Positions 1 to 6,022 of a stretch of 8,021 nucleotides of DNA are shown piece after piece. Made by a program: the position numbers and the translations under genes. Location of the stretch: positions 1 to 8,021 of the forward strand of contig NZ_CAKVJB010000058.1 of NCBI RefSeq assembly GCF_934754935.1, in the 5' to 3' direction. Numbering within the stretch: the stretch's first letter is position 1; the number at the start of each line of letters is the position of its first letter. Source of the DNA: an uncultured Holdemanella sp. (GTDB taxonomy: Bacteria; Bacillota_I; Bacilli_A; Erysipelotrichales; Erysipelotrichaceae). The notes under the pieces are model-generated. The model was given only the letters and a program-made list of their open reading frames with translations, was not told the DNA's origin and made no database searches.

Positions 1-2
1 CT

Positions 3-101
3 TTCCACAAGCTATTTTATTATACCACCAATGATTCATATTTTTCTATTTACCATGCATTTGCAAAAGAGGAGCTTCAAAAAATTATGTTATTATTATA
101 A
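3..101 (+). CDS. C-terminal tail of an unidentified upstream gene (partial)
   Basis: A frame open from the left edge ends at TAA 99-101. It encodes about 32 residues, ending in a charged stretch (AFAKEELQKIM) that looks more like protein than the other two frames. It would end 30 bases before the proB ATG, so it could be the gene before proBA in the same operon. I do not recognise the product, and the fragment is too short to assign. A competing frame starting at base 1 is also open across this stretch but is less protein-like, so the coding call is tentative. Confidence 0.35.
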   Translation, partial: FHKLFYYTTNDSYFSIYHAFAKEELQKIMLLL

Positions 102-131
102 AAATATTTTTTTGTAAAGGAAGTGAAACAT

Positions 132-908
132 ATGCGTATAGTTATTAAAGTAGGTACAAGTACTTTGGCATACGAAAATACAGGTCTATTACATATTCGT
201 AGAATGAAGCAGTTATGTGAAGTACTGAGCGACATAAAAAATGCAGGGCATGAAGTCATTCTTGTATCCAGTGGAGCCATTGGAATGGGCATGGGAAAAT
301 TGGGATTGGATTCTAAGCCGCATGATCTTCCGGGAAAACAGGCTTGTGCAGCCATTGGACAATGTGAATTGATGTATACATATGATTCTTTATTCTCACA
401 ATATAATCATATTGTAGGACAAATATTGATTACTAAAGCGGATATTGAAAATGATGATCGAAAAACAAATTTCATCAACACTATGGAACATTTATTAAAA
501 AGAAATGTATTACCTATCGTAAATGAAAATGATACGATTGCGACGGAAGAAATCGTAATTGGAGATAATGATAATTTGGGGGCTATTCTAGCTAAGAATA
601 TTCATGCCGATCTATATATTATCTTATCGGACATTGATGGATTGTATGATGATGATCCTCATAAAAATGAAAATGCCCAACTCATTCCTGTCGTCTATGA
701 ATTGGATGAAAAGATTTTAAGCTTTGGACAAGGCGTCAACTCGAATGTAGGTACGGGTGGTATGAAGACAAAATTAGAGGCTGCCAAAATCTGTATGGAT
801 GCAGGCCTAGATATGATTATCACCAATGGTCAAAAGCCAGATGCTTTATATTCCATTTTAGATAATGAAAGTATTGGTACTCGTTTTATAGCCACGAAAG
901 GAGCCTAA
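132..908 (+). CDS. proB: Glutamate 5-kinase, short form without PUA domain
   Basis: This enzyme phosphorylates L-glutamate with ATP to give glutamyl 5-phosphate, the first step of proline synthesis in the cytoplasm. The 258-residue product is an amino-acid kinase fold. It shows KVGTSTL (residues 6-12), SSGAIGMGMGKLG (46-58), NENDT (131-135), GDNDNLGAILAKN (144-156), SDIDGLYDDDP (166-176) and GTGGMKTKLEAAK (207-219), which are the substrate and nucleotide-binding signatures of ProB. The longer forms of the family (about 370 residues) carry a C-terminal PUA domain. It is absent here, which is a common form in low-GC Gram-positives and not a truncation. The ATG at 132 is chosen over an in-frame GTG at 123 because that GTG lies inside the ribosome-binding site (AAGGAAG, 117-123). 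proA follows after one base, so the two are surely co-transcribed. I see no convincing promoter upstream; the AT-rich stretch 85-115 may hide one. Confidence 0.95.
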   Translation: MRIVIKVGTSTLAYENTGLLHIRRMKQLCEVLSDIKNAGHEVILVSSGAIGMGMGKLGLDSKPHDLPGKQACAAIGQCELMYTYDSLFSQYNHIVGQILITKADIENDDRKTNFINTMEHLLKRNVLPIVNENDTIATEEIVIGDNDNLGAILAKNIHADLYIILSDIDGLYDDDPHKNENAQLIPVVYELDEKILSFGQGVNSNVGTGGMKTKLEAAKICMDAGLDMIITNGQKPDALYSILDNESIGTRFIATKGA

Positions 909-909
909 T

Positions 910-2139
910 ATGACAACTTTACAAATCATGGAAAACGCGAAAAATGCCACTAAATCATTGATGTTGTGTGATGAAGCGAAAAAGAATGAAATTCTTACAT
1001 CTATGGCACATTCTTTATTAGCTCATAAAGAAGATATTTTAAATGCGAACTCAATTGATTTAGAAAAAGCAGTGGTGAGTGATGTCATGAAGGATCGTTT
1101 ACGATTGAATGATCAACGATTAAATGATATGGCTCAAGGCATATTGGATGTCGTCAAATTAGAGGATCCAACTGGAAAAGTATTGAATGAAAGAACATTA
1201 GAGAATGGTCTAGTCATTCAAAAAGTAAGTGTACCATTAGGTGTGATTGCGATTATTTATGAAAGTAGACCCAATGTCACAAGTGATGCGGCTACTTTAT
1301 GTATTAAAAGTGGAAATACATGTATTTTAAGAATTGGTAAAGAAGCTTGGAATAGTGCTAATGCGATTGTACAAGCACTACAAGAAGGCATTGAAAAATG
1401 TGGTGTAAATCCAAACATTGTACAGTTGATTCAAGACACAACCCATCAAAGTGCCAATGAATTAATGGAAGGAGTAGGCTATATTGATCTATTGATTCCT
1501 AGAGGTGGAAAGAATTTGATTTTTCGATGTGTAGAACATGCCAAAGTACCATGTATTCAAACGGGTACAGGCATTTGTCACATCTATGTCGATGAAGAAG
1601 TTGATCAAGATATGGCTGTTAAAATCATTGAGAATGCGAAATGTTCTAGACCTAGTGTTTGTAATGCAGAAGAAGTCTTATTAGTGCATTCCAAAGTAGC
1701 CAATGAATTCTTACCAAAACTAAAGAAACAATTGGATACATATCCTGTTGAACTCAGATTGGACAAAAGAGCACAAAATATCATTGAAGGCACAAAAGCT
1801 ACAGAACAAGATTTCGATACTGAATTTCTAGATTATATTCTTGCCGTTAAAATTGTAGATTCTGTAGAAGAAGCCATTGAACATATTTCAAAACATTCGA
1901 CAAAGCACAGTGAATCCATTTTAACTACAAACAAAGAACACGCCAAACTCTTTACACAATCCATTGATAGTGCAGCTGTATATGTGAATTGTTCAACACG
2001 CTTTACAGATGGAGGTCAATTTGGTCTAGGTTGTGAGATTGGTATCTCCACACAAAAGCTGCATGCCAGAGGTCCAATGGGATTAGAAGAATTAACAACT
2101 TATAAATACATAGTCCAGGGTAATGGACAAATTCGATAA
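910..2139 (+). CDS. proA: Gamma-glutamyl phosphate reductase
   Basis: This enzyme reduces glutamyl 5-phosphate with NADPH to glutamate 5-semialdehyde, which cyclises to pyrroline-5-carboxylate; it is the second step of proline synthesis. The 409 residues match the usual family length. Visible signatures of this aldehyde-dehydrogenase-like family are YESRPNVTSDAATLCIKSG (117-135), LIPRGGKNLI (195-204), GTGICHIYVDEEVD (219-232), PSVCNAEEVLLVH (248-260, where Cys251 is the predicted nucleophile), and a C-terminal block with FTDGGQFGLGCEIGIS and ARGPMGLEELTTYKY. One small departure is ILRIGKEA at 139-146, where the family usually has ILRGGKEA. The ATG is preceded by AAAGGAG (897-903), which overlaps the end of proB, giving tight translational linkage. 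The gene is followed three bases later by a strong terminator, so the operon ends here and proC is not adjacent. Confidence 0.96.
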   Translation: MTTLQIMENAKNATKSLMLCDEAKKNEILTSMAHSLLAHKEDILNANSIDLEKAVVSDVMKDRLRLNDQRLNDMAQGILDVVKLEDPTGKVLNERTLENGLVIQKVSVPLGVIAIIYESRPNVTSDAATLCIKSGNTCILRIGKEAWNSANAIVQALQEGIEKCGVNPNIVQLIQDTTHQSANELMEGVGYIDLLIPRGGKNLIFRCVEHAKVPCIQTGTGICHIYVDEEVDQDMAVKIIENAKCSRPSVCNAEEVLLVHSKVANEFLPKLKKQLDTYPVELRLDKRAQNIIEGTKATEQDFDTEFLDYILAVKIVDSVEEAIEHISKHSTKHSESILTTNKEHAKLFTQSIDSAAVYVNCSTRFTDGGQFGLGCEIGISTQKLHARGPMGLEELTTYKYIVQGNGQIR

Positions 2140-2141
2140 GC

Positions 2142-2174
2142 AAAAACAGGCAACTTCTAAATGCCTGTTTTTTT
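2142..2174 (+). terminator. Rho-independent terminator of proBA
   Basis: The stem AAAAACAGGCA (2142-2152) pairs perfectly with TGCCTGTTTTT (2162-2172) around a 9-base loop, and the 3' arm runs into seven T (2168-2174). It begins three bases after the proA stop codon. The A-rich 5' arm could also let it work weakly in the opposite direction. Confidence 0.9.
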
Positions 2175-2274
2175 AATCTAAGAAAACGAATAATAATTTG
2201 TTAAGTTTATTCCGTCAAGAACTCACTACCTCAATACAATGGTACAACAACACTACATAATTTAACTTATTTAA

Positions 2275-2351
2275 CATTTCTTCAAAATCATTTTGTTCGA
2301 TTTACTCCGTTTCTTCAAAGTCATTTTATGCATTTAACTCCATTTCTTCAA
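2275..2351. repeat. Degenerate 33-bp tandem repeat, 2.3 copies
   Basis: Units lie at 2275-2307 and 2308-2340, with a partial third copy beginning at 2341. Each starts with C(A/G)TTTCTTCAA, and the two full units end in ACTC. By hand count the two full units agree at 26 of 33 positions. The rest of the gap 2175-2391 shows no gene. Read on the - strand, the units encode NDFEE twice, with in-frame stops, so this could be a worn coding repeat. That is speculation. Confidence 0.5.
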
Positions 2352-2391
2352 TGTATTACATTATCATTTGTTAATTTGATGGAATTTAGTC

Positions 2392-2434
2392 AAAAAAAGA
2401 GTAGAAGCTGTATCACACAATACAATCTCTACTC
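2392..2434 (-). terminator. Rho-independent terminator of the AAA-ATPase-like gene
   Basis: Read on the - strand, GAGTAGA (2434-2428) pairs with TCTACTC (2405-2399) and is followed by seven T (2398-2392). A second inner helix, TGTAT with ATACA, closes most of the 22-base loop. It starts 27 bases after the stop codon at 2462. It faces the proBA terminator across the convergent intergenic gap. Confidence 0.8.
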
Positions 2435-2461
2435 CTACAATCACAATTGCAATTTTTCCAA

Positions 2462-4114
2462 CTACATTTTAGAATCATATTCCACTTTAATTACATAACA
2501 CTGTTTCTTGTAGAAAGATATTCCATAACCAACAGCATTTTCATATTTTTTATATTTATGTTCTTCAAGATATTTTTGTTCAATTATTTGACTTGCGCCT
2601 TCTTTGGCATCGTCAATCAAATCATCTTCACTTATTGAATGTTTACACTCAATAAGTACGACTGTACCTAAGATGCTTTCCGGTAAAACACATACATCAA
2701 ATCTTCCATTTCCAGATTCTCTATTGGATACTACCTCATAATCATTCAACAATCCAACTAGAAATCCATGATAAAAAGATTCTTGATTGTCAAAATAACT
2801 AATACTTCTTAATAATATATCATTCAACAATAGATTTACTTTCTTGGCATCTCCATCTACAAGTTCTTGATAAAGCTCATTTTTCTTGCTTGTTGTATAA
2901 TCCTCAAAATATGACATGAATGATTGTTTATAGATTTCATAAACTTCCTTATTTGGAATCACCAATTCATATTGGTTTTCTCCCCTATCTTTGATGACTT
3001 TTAAATAGCCAGTAAGCAATAGAAAACTATATATATTATTGATATTATCCATTTCACGATACGTAAGTTCAGGCTTAATATATTTAATCAGTGACTGACC
3101 ACTCATTAATAAGTCAAACTCTTTACGCAATTTTTTATCACCATTTTGAATATACTTAACGACAAGATCATTTCCACTGGTATTCGCCCAAAATGAAATT
3201 GGTTTAAAAGACACATCTTGCGTTACATTTTTAACATACATAAGTGTACTCCATGGATTATAGATTTCTTTATTACCAAATCGGTATCCATCATACCATT
3301 CTTTTACTTCATCCATCTTTTCTGATAGATTATAATCTTTCAACAACTGCTTAACTTCTGATTCAGTAAACCCAAATGATTCACTACTAATATTATTTAG
3401 AACAGAATAAGTAGTAAAATTATTCAATCCAGTAAAAATACTTTCCTTAGAAATACGAAGACAGCCTGTCATAACACCTTTTTCTAAAGCATCATTGGTT
3501 TTAAGTGCTGAAGAAAAAACACTTCTTAAAAACTCAACCATTTCTTCATAATAATTATTTTGATAGGCAGCCTGTAAAGGAACATCATATTCATCGATTA
3601 GAACAATAACTTTTTGTTGATAATAAGTATATAGCGCATTCGTTATGACTCTCAATGAAATTTTTAAATCTTCAATACTAGATGAACGATTATGCAATTT
3701 ATTTAAAATATCTTTAGTTGTATCCGACAATTGATCCGAAGATAATATTTCTAAGTTTTTTTCTAACAATTCATATATTACATTTGAAAAAGATGAAATT
3801 TGCGCATCAAAAGTTAAGCTTTTCATTTCCTTTAAAGAAATAAAAATCGTTGGATATTTATTTTGAACCTTTAAAGCATCCTTATTCTTCGAAATATTTA
3901 AGCCATCAAATAGATAAGAGTTTTCTTTCTCATTGATTGAAAAGAAATAATAAAGCATCGACATATTCAGTGTTTTACCAAATCTTCGAGGTCTTGTATA
4001 CAAAACAACTTGTTCACTTAATACATCCTCAATGAAATTTGTCTTATCCACATAATACGCACTTTTATCAATCATAGTTTTGAAATTTTCAATTCCCGTC
4101 GGTAATAATTTCAT
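2462..4114 (-). CDS. AAA-ATPase-like protein with C-terminal PD-(D/E)XK nuclease-like domain
   Basis: The 550-residue product belongs to the AAA-ATPase_like plus PD-(D/E)XK (DUF1703) protein group, which is abundant in gut Bacteroidota and Bacillota; its physiological role is not established. The N-terminus (LPTGIENF...YYVDKTNFI, 4-28) is the family hallmark. It is followed by a P-loop-like RPRRFGKT (41-48), a Walker B IVLIDEYD (170-177), the conserved TGCLRISKESIFTGLNN (216-232) and WYDGYRFG...YNPWS (273-289). The C-terminal nuclease-like core looks intact: GNGRFDV (469-475) supplies the Asp, and LIECKH (487-492) supplies Glu489 and Lys491. Length is normal and no frame break is seen. ATG 4114 is chosen because the in-frame GTG at 4132 lies next to the SD (AAAGGA) that serves this ATG at 9 bases. 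It is a single-gene unit with its own terminator, probably accessory rather than core. A nucleic-acid-directed function is inferred from the domains only. Confidence 0.88.
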   Translation of the reverse strand: MKLLPTGIENFKTMIDKSAYYVDKTNFIEDVLSEQVVLYTRPRRFGKTLNMSMLYYFFSINEKENSYLFDGLNISKNKDALKVQNKYPTIFISLKEMKSLTFDAQISSFSNVIYELLEKNLEILSSDQLSDTTKDILNKLHNRSSSIEDLKISLRVITNALYTYYQQKVIVLIDEYDVPLQAAYQNNYYEEMVEFLRSVFSSALKTNDALEKGVMTGCLRISKESIFTGLNNFTTYSVLNNISSESFGFTESEVKQLLKDYNLSEKMDEVKEWYDGYRFGNKEIYNPWSTLMYVKNVTQDVSFKPISFWANTSGNDLVVKYIQNGDKKLRKEFDLLMSGQSLIKYIKPELTYREMDNINNIYSFLLLTGYLKVIKDRGENQYELVIPNKEVYEIYKQSFMSYFEDYTTSKKNELYQELVDGDAKKVNLLLNDILLRSISYFDNQESFYHGFLVGLLNDYEVVSNRESGNGRFDVCVLPESILGTVVLIECKHSISEDDLIDDAKEGASQIIEQKYLEEHKYKKYENAVGYGISFYKKQCYVIKVEYDSKM

Positions 4115-4136
4115 TCTATCAATTCCTTTCACAGTT

Positions 4137-4142
4137 ATTATA
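4137..4142 (-). promoter_or_regulatory. Possible -10 element for the AAA-ATPase-like gene
   Basis: A perfect TATAAT reads on the - strand just upstream of the ribosome-binding site. No good -35 hexamer lies at 16-18 bases (TTGAAG is 20 bases away). If used, transcription would start close to the SD and exclude the GTG at 4132 as a start. Confidence 0.3.
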
Positions 4143-4200
4143 CTTTATATTATTAACTTTTTCTTCAATTCCTCATAAGATTTTAAAATTCCTGTAACCC

Positions 4201-4230
4201 AAAAAAACAACTCCCTTTATCAGAGAGTTG
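4201..4230 (-). terminator. Rho-independent terminator, left copy
   Basis: On the - strand, CAACTC (4230-4225) pairs with GAGTTG (4213-4208) and is followed by seven T (4207-4201). It lies 30 bases beyond the end of the decayed tRNA-binding-domain fragment and probably also ends the reductase transcript, since I see no hairpin closer to that gene. Bases 4209-4233 closely match the terminator at 5874-5897, so it is one half of a duplicated pair. Confidence 0.75.
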
Positions 4231-4259
4231 CTCATTCGCCAAATCACTATTACGCTATT

Positions 4260-4406
4260 TTAGTAAAGCTTAGTTCCTGCAAAAATCTTGTCATCAACCA
4301 TCAATAAGTTCAAGCCTTCATGTACAGCTGAGATCAACATACCTTCAGAATATATACCTATCATTTTTCTTAGTGATAAGTATGCAATCGCAATGGCATG
4401 ACACAT
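4260..4406 (-). pseudogene. Decayed 3' fragment of the EMAP-type tRNA-binding domain gene
   Basis: Bases 4261-4398 align with 6024-6176, the end of the intact tRNA-binding domain gene, at about 120 of 138 positions by hand count plus one 15-base gap. The frame is still open: it could read 48 residues from an ATG at 4406 to TAA at 4260, including GIYSEGMLISAVHEGLNLL and MVDDKIFAGTKLY. The first two thirds of the domain are missing. Conserved residues have changed (NLPPRKMMGI has become YLSLRKMIGI), so selection on the fold seems to be gone. The 15-base gap removes five codons between two TTCATG repeats of the intact copy, as replication slippage would. Upstream of 4398 the similarity stops abruptly. 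No ribosome-binding site precedes the ATG, so it is called a relic. Bases 4407-4489, up to the reductase stop codon, hold nothing else I can identify. Confidence 0.85.
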
Positions 4407-4489
4407 TATAGCCAGCTATGCCAATTGAAATTTATCTAGTTCTACTCATATTTTTATTTTTTTCTGAAACCAAGAACTTTAAATATGCT

Positions 4490-5014
4490 TTATAAGTTTT
4501 TTCCAATATTTTCTAGTTCTTTTATAGAATCCTTGTTTTTTGCAAGCTCATCACAGTCTGTTGCATAATATGATTTTTGGAAAATCATATCCCATGAAAG
4601 ATATTTCGCCATGCAGCCAAACTGTTTGTCAATTAACTCATACTGGATACTGTCCACCGGAGAACCTCCCACAACGATTGTTCCAACTTTTTTATTTTTC
4701 AACTGCAAACCGCGGCAGTAGCACTTATCAATGATTAACTTCAACTGTGCAGACATTCCCCACCAATATACAGGAGTAGCAAAAAGAATCATATCTGCAG
4801 CAGCAATTTTATCAATCGTGGAATTTGTATCATCCTGATCAACACATCCATTTAAACATTGACAGGCACCACATCCCTTACAAGGTGCTATATGAAGTCT
4901 ATCTGGTTGAATGATTTCAATCTCATTCTTTTTTGATGCCCCTTGTATAAATGCGTCAATCGCTCTCAACGTATTTCCCTTTCTGGCACTTCCATTAATA
5001 ATGACAATTTTCAT
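4490..5014 (-). CDS. Flavodoxin-fold NAD(P)H-dependent FMN reductase, cysteine-rich
   Basis: The 174-residue product is a cytoplasmic flavodoxin-like protein of the NADPH-dependent FMN reductase / iron-sulfur flavoprotein group. It begins MKIVIINGSARKGNT, with GSARKGNT (8-15) as the FMN-phosphate loop after the first beta strand. It also shows FATPVYWWGMSAQLKLIIDK (78-97), the flavin-contacting segment typical of the family, and VVGGSP at 114-119. Between them sits CKGCGACQCLNGC (45-57), with Cys at 45, 48, 51, 53 and 57. Many members have only CxGCxxC...C and no cluster; Isf-type relatives bind a [4Fe-4S] cluster through a compact cysteine motif. Which applies here cannot be told by eye. ATG 5014 is used because it has GGAGG (5027-5023) at 8 bases, whereas an in-frame TTG at 5029 overlaps that site. 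It has its own promoter at 5049-5077 and is monocistronic. The electron acceptor in the cell is unknown. Confidence 0.85.
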   Translation of the reverse strand: MKIVIINGSARKGNTLRAIDAFIQGASKKNEIEIIQPDRLHIAPCKGCGACQCLNGCVDQDDTNSTIDKIAAADMILFATPVYWWGMSAQLKLIIDKCYCRGLQLKNKKVGTIVVGGSPVDSIQYELIDKQFGCMAKYLSWDMIFQKSYYATDCDELAKNKDSIKELENIGKNL

Positions 5015-5048
5015 GTATATTTCCTCCAACTTCTAATTTCTTGAAATC

Positions 5049-5077
5049 ATTATACTTTTTTCCTCTTATCCTGTCAT
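5049..5077 (-). promoter_or_regulatory. Sigma-A-type promoter of the FMN reductase gene
   Basis: On the - strand, ATGACA (5077-5072, five of six consensus bases) is separated by exactly 17 bases from a perfect TATAAT (5054-5049). The start site would fall near 5042, giving a leader of about 28 bases that contains the GGAGG site. Confidence 0.75.
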
Positions 5078-5150
5078 CATGTTACACCAATCAGAAGTAC
5101 TTTGCAGAGGACAACATCTGTTGATTGCCAAATTATGTGTGTATGCAGAC

Positions 5151-5178
5151 GATGCTAACTGTTTATAAAGCTAACATC
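5151..5178. promoter_or_regulatory. Imperfect palindrome upstream of the reductase promoter (possible operator)
   Basis: GATGCTAAC (5151-5159) and GCTAACATC (5170-5178) form an inverted repeat matching at 7 of 9 positions around a 10-base centre; the hexamer GCTAAC also occurs as a direct repeat. It lies about 75 bases upstream of the -35, far for a simple repressor site. No gene is seen in the gap 5030-5319. The - strand bases around 5182-5190 (TACAAGGAGGG) look like a ribosome-binding site without a gene after it, so part of this gap may be gene debris. Confidence 0.25.
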
Positions 5179-5248
5179 ACCCTCCTTGTACTTAGTGTAT
5201 ATAAGGTTTTGGCTTTTACTTGTAGTTTGCGAATATCCGTATAAATAG

Positions 5249-5288
5249 AAAAAGCCCTTTGAGAAAAGGAATTTTCCTCTCTCTAAGG
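5249..5288 (-). terminator. Probable terminator of the unidentified gene at 5320-5880
   Basis: On the - strand, CCTT (5288-5285) pairs with AAGG (5259-5256). Inside it, GAGAGGAA and TTCC-TTT-TCTC form a bulged helix with a two-base loop. Five T follow at 5253-5249. The stem is irregular but is placed about 30 bases after the stop codon at 5320. Confidence 0.5.
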
Positions 5289-5319
5289 ACTAGCAAACAA
5301 CTGGATAGTTTATATATAA

Positions 5320-5880
5320 TCAGCTATCTAATAAATTGAATTTACGCTGCAAATAACATTCTATAAATAAAGCTGCTTGATTGTCTGCATATTCAGAAGC
5401 GGATGATTCATGATTAACAATTACTATCGTTTCGCTCCATTCCGCACCACTTAAATTATTTAAAAATATTCTAGCATATCTGTTATCTTTTTCTCCTTTT
5501 CTACTATCAAATAGTAAATCTGGATTAGTGTAATTTGTTTTCCCAGCAACAATACCATAGTTCTTACCATTAACATTAAAAAACTTTATGTAGGTAAAAA
5601 AGCGATTGTTTTCTCCTAGATTTTCCTCGTTTTCTTTATAATATTTCTTTATTTTTTCTTTTGTAGCTTTTTCCATCTTAACAACATTTTCAAAATATAA
5701 CTTGCTGTTTCTTAACTCTCTAAAAATATATTCCATAGAATACCATTCAAATGGCAACTCAATCCCATAACAAGAAATCGTAAATTTATCTTTATCTGCA
5801 CCTACATTTTTATTCATATCTTTATCCTGCATAAAATCTTTATTATCATTTCCATTCTTTTTTAAAAATGAGCAACTCAC
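5320..5880 (-). CDS. Hypothetical protein, probably a 5'-truncated lipoprotein-like gene
   Basis: The open frame encodes up to 186 residues and I do not recognise the family. The first 30 or so residues are low-complexity and rich in N, D and K. The remainder looks like a soluble alpha/beta domain (ISCYGIELPFEWYSMEYIF, then a lysine-rich helix, then FTYIKFFNVNGKNYGIVAGK and ETIVIVNHESS), with no membrane segment. The start is uncertain. The most upstream GTG (5880) has no ribosome-binding site and sits in the loop of the terminator hairpin 5864-5897. ATG 5832 has no clear site, and ATG 5817 has AGGA at 7 bases (165 residues). The frame opens SCSFLKKN followed by an N/D/K linker, which is how mature lipoproteins begin just after the lipobox cysteine, yet no signal peptide precedes it. 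I infer that the real 5' end was lost and the remainder was joined to the terminator. No promoter of its own is visible, so expression is doubtful. Confidence 0.55.
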   Translation of the reverse strand: MSCSFLKKNGNDNKDFMQDKDMNKNVGADKDKFTISCYGIELPFEWYSMEYIFRELRNSKLYFENVVKMEKATKEKIKKYYKENEENLGENNRFFTYIKFFNVNGKNYGIVAGKTNYTNPDLLFDSRKGEKDNRYARIFLNNLSGAEWSETIVIVNHESSASEYADNQAALFIECYLQRKFNLLDS

Positions 5881-5897
5881 TTTTCAGAGAGTTGCTC
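5864..5897 (-). terminator. Rho-independent terminator of the lysS/tRNA-binding-domain unit, right copy
   Basis: On the - strand, GAGCAACTC (5897-5889) pairs perfectly over 9 bp with GAGTTGCTC (5878-5870) around a 10-base loop, then A and five T (5868-5864). It lies about 126 bases after the tRNA-binding-domain stop codon, and no better terminator lies between. Bases 5874-5897 nearly duplicate 4209-4233. The next open frame (5880) begins inside this hairpin. Confidence 0.8.
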
Positions 5898-5960
5898 TTT
5901 GCTTAATTCAATTTAAAACACTTCACTTTACTAGTGTAACCATCTTTTTCTTCTTATTTT

Positions 5961-5993
5961 TTTGGCGTAAGTTTGGCGTAAATGCGTAAATTT
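5961..5993. repeat. Short GGCGTAA direct repeats (11-bp period)
   Basis: TTTGGCGTAA occurs at 5961-5970 and again at 5972-5981, followed by a weaker third copy, ATGCGTAAATTT (5982-5993). They lie in the 125-base spacer between the tRNA-binding-domain stop codon and the terminator. The left copy of the locus has only about 30 bases there, so this stretch is extra. Possible meanings are recombinase arm sites, an operator array or the relic end of a gene. Confidence 0.45.
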
Positions 5994-6022
5994 ACAACCA
6001 AAAATTACTAATTTTTTTAATC

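Noticed and set aside
1..122. Proline T-box or other riboswitch before proB
   Set aside because: No T-box sequence, specifier stem or terminator-antiterminator pair is visible, and only 122 bases are available.
123..131. GTG start for ProB at 123
   Set aside because: The GTG is part of the ribosome-binding site serving ATG 132. The same trap occurs for GTG 4132 (AAA-ATPase-like gene) and TTG 5029 (reductase).
2275..2351. CRISPR-like array (33-bp repeats)
   Set aside because: The units abut without spacers, differ at 7 of 33 positions, and number only two and a third. There are no cas genes nearby.
4405..4410. TATAAT on the - strand as a promoter for the relic fragment
   Set aside because: No -35 at a suitable distance, and it overlaps the possible ATG of the relic; probably chance in AT-rich DNA.
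4390..4425. TGGCAT...ATGCCA inverted repeat as terminator of the reductase
   Set aside because: Only a 6-bp stem with a wide loop and no T run on the - strand.
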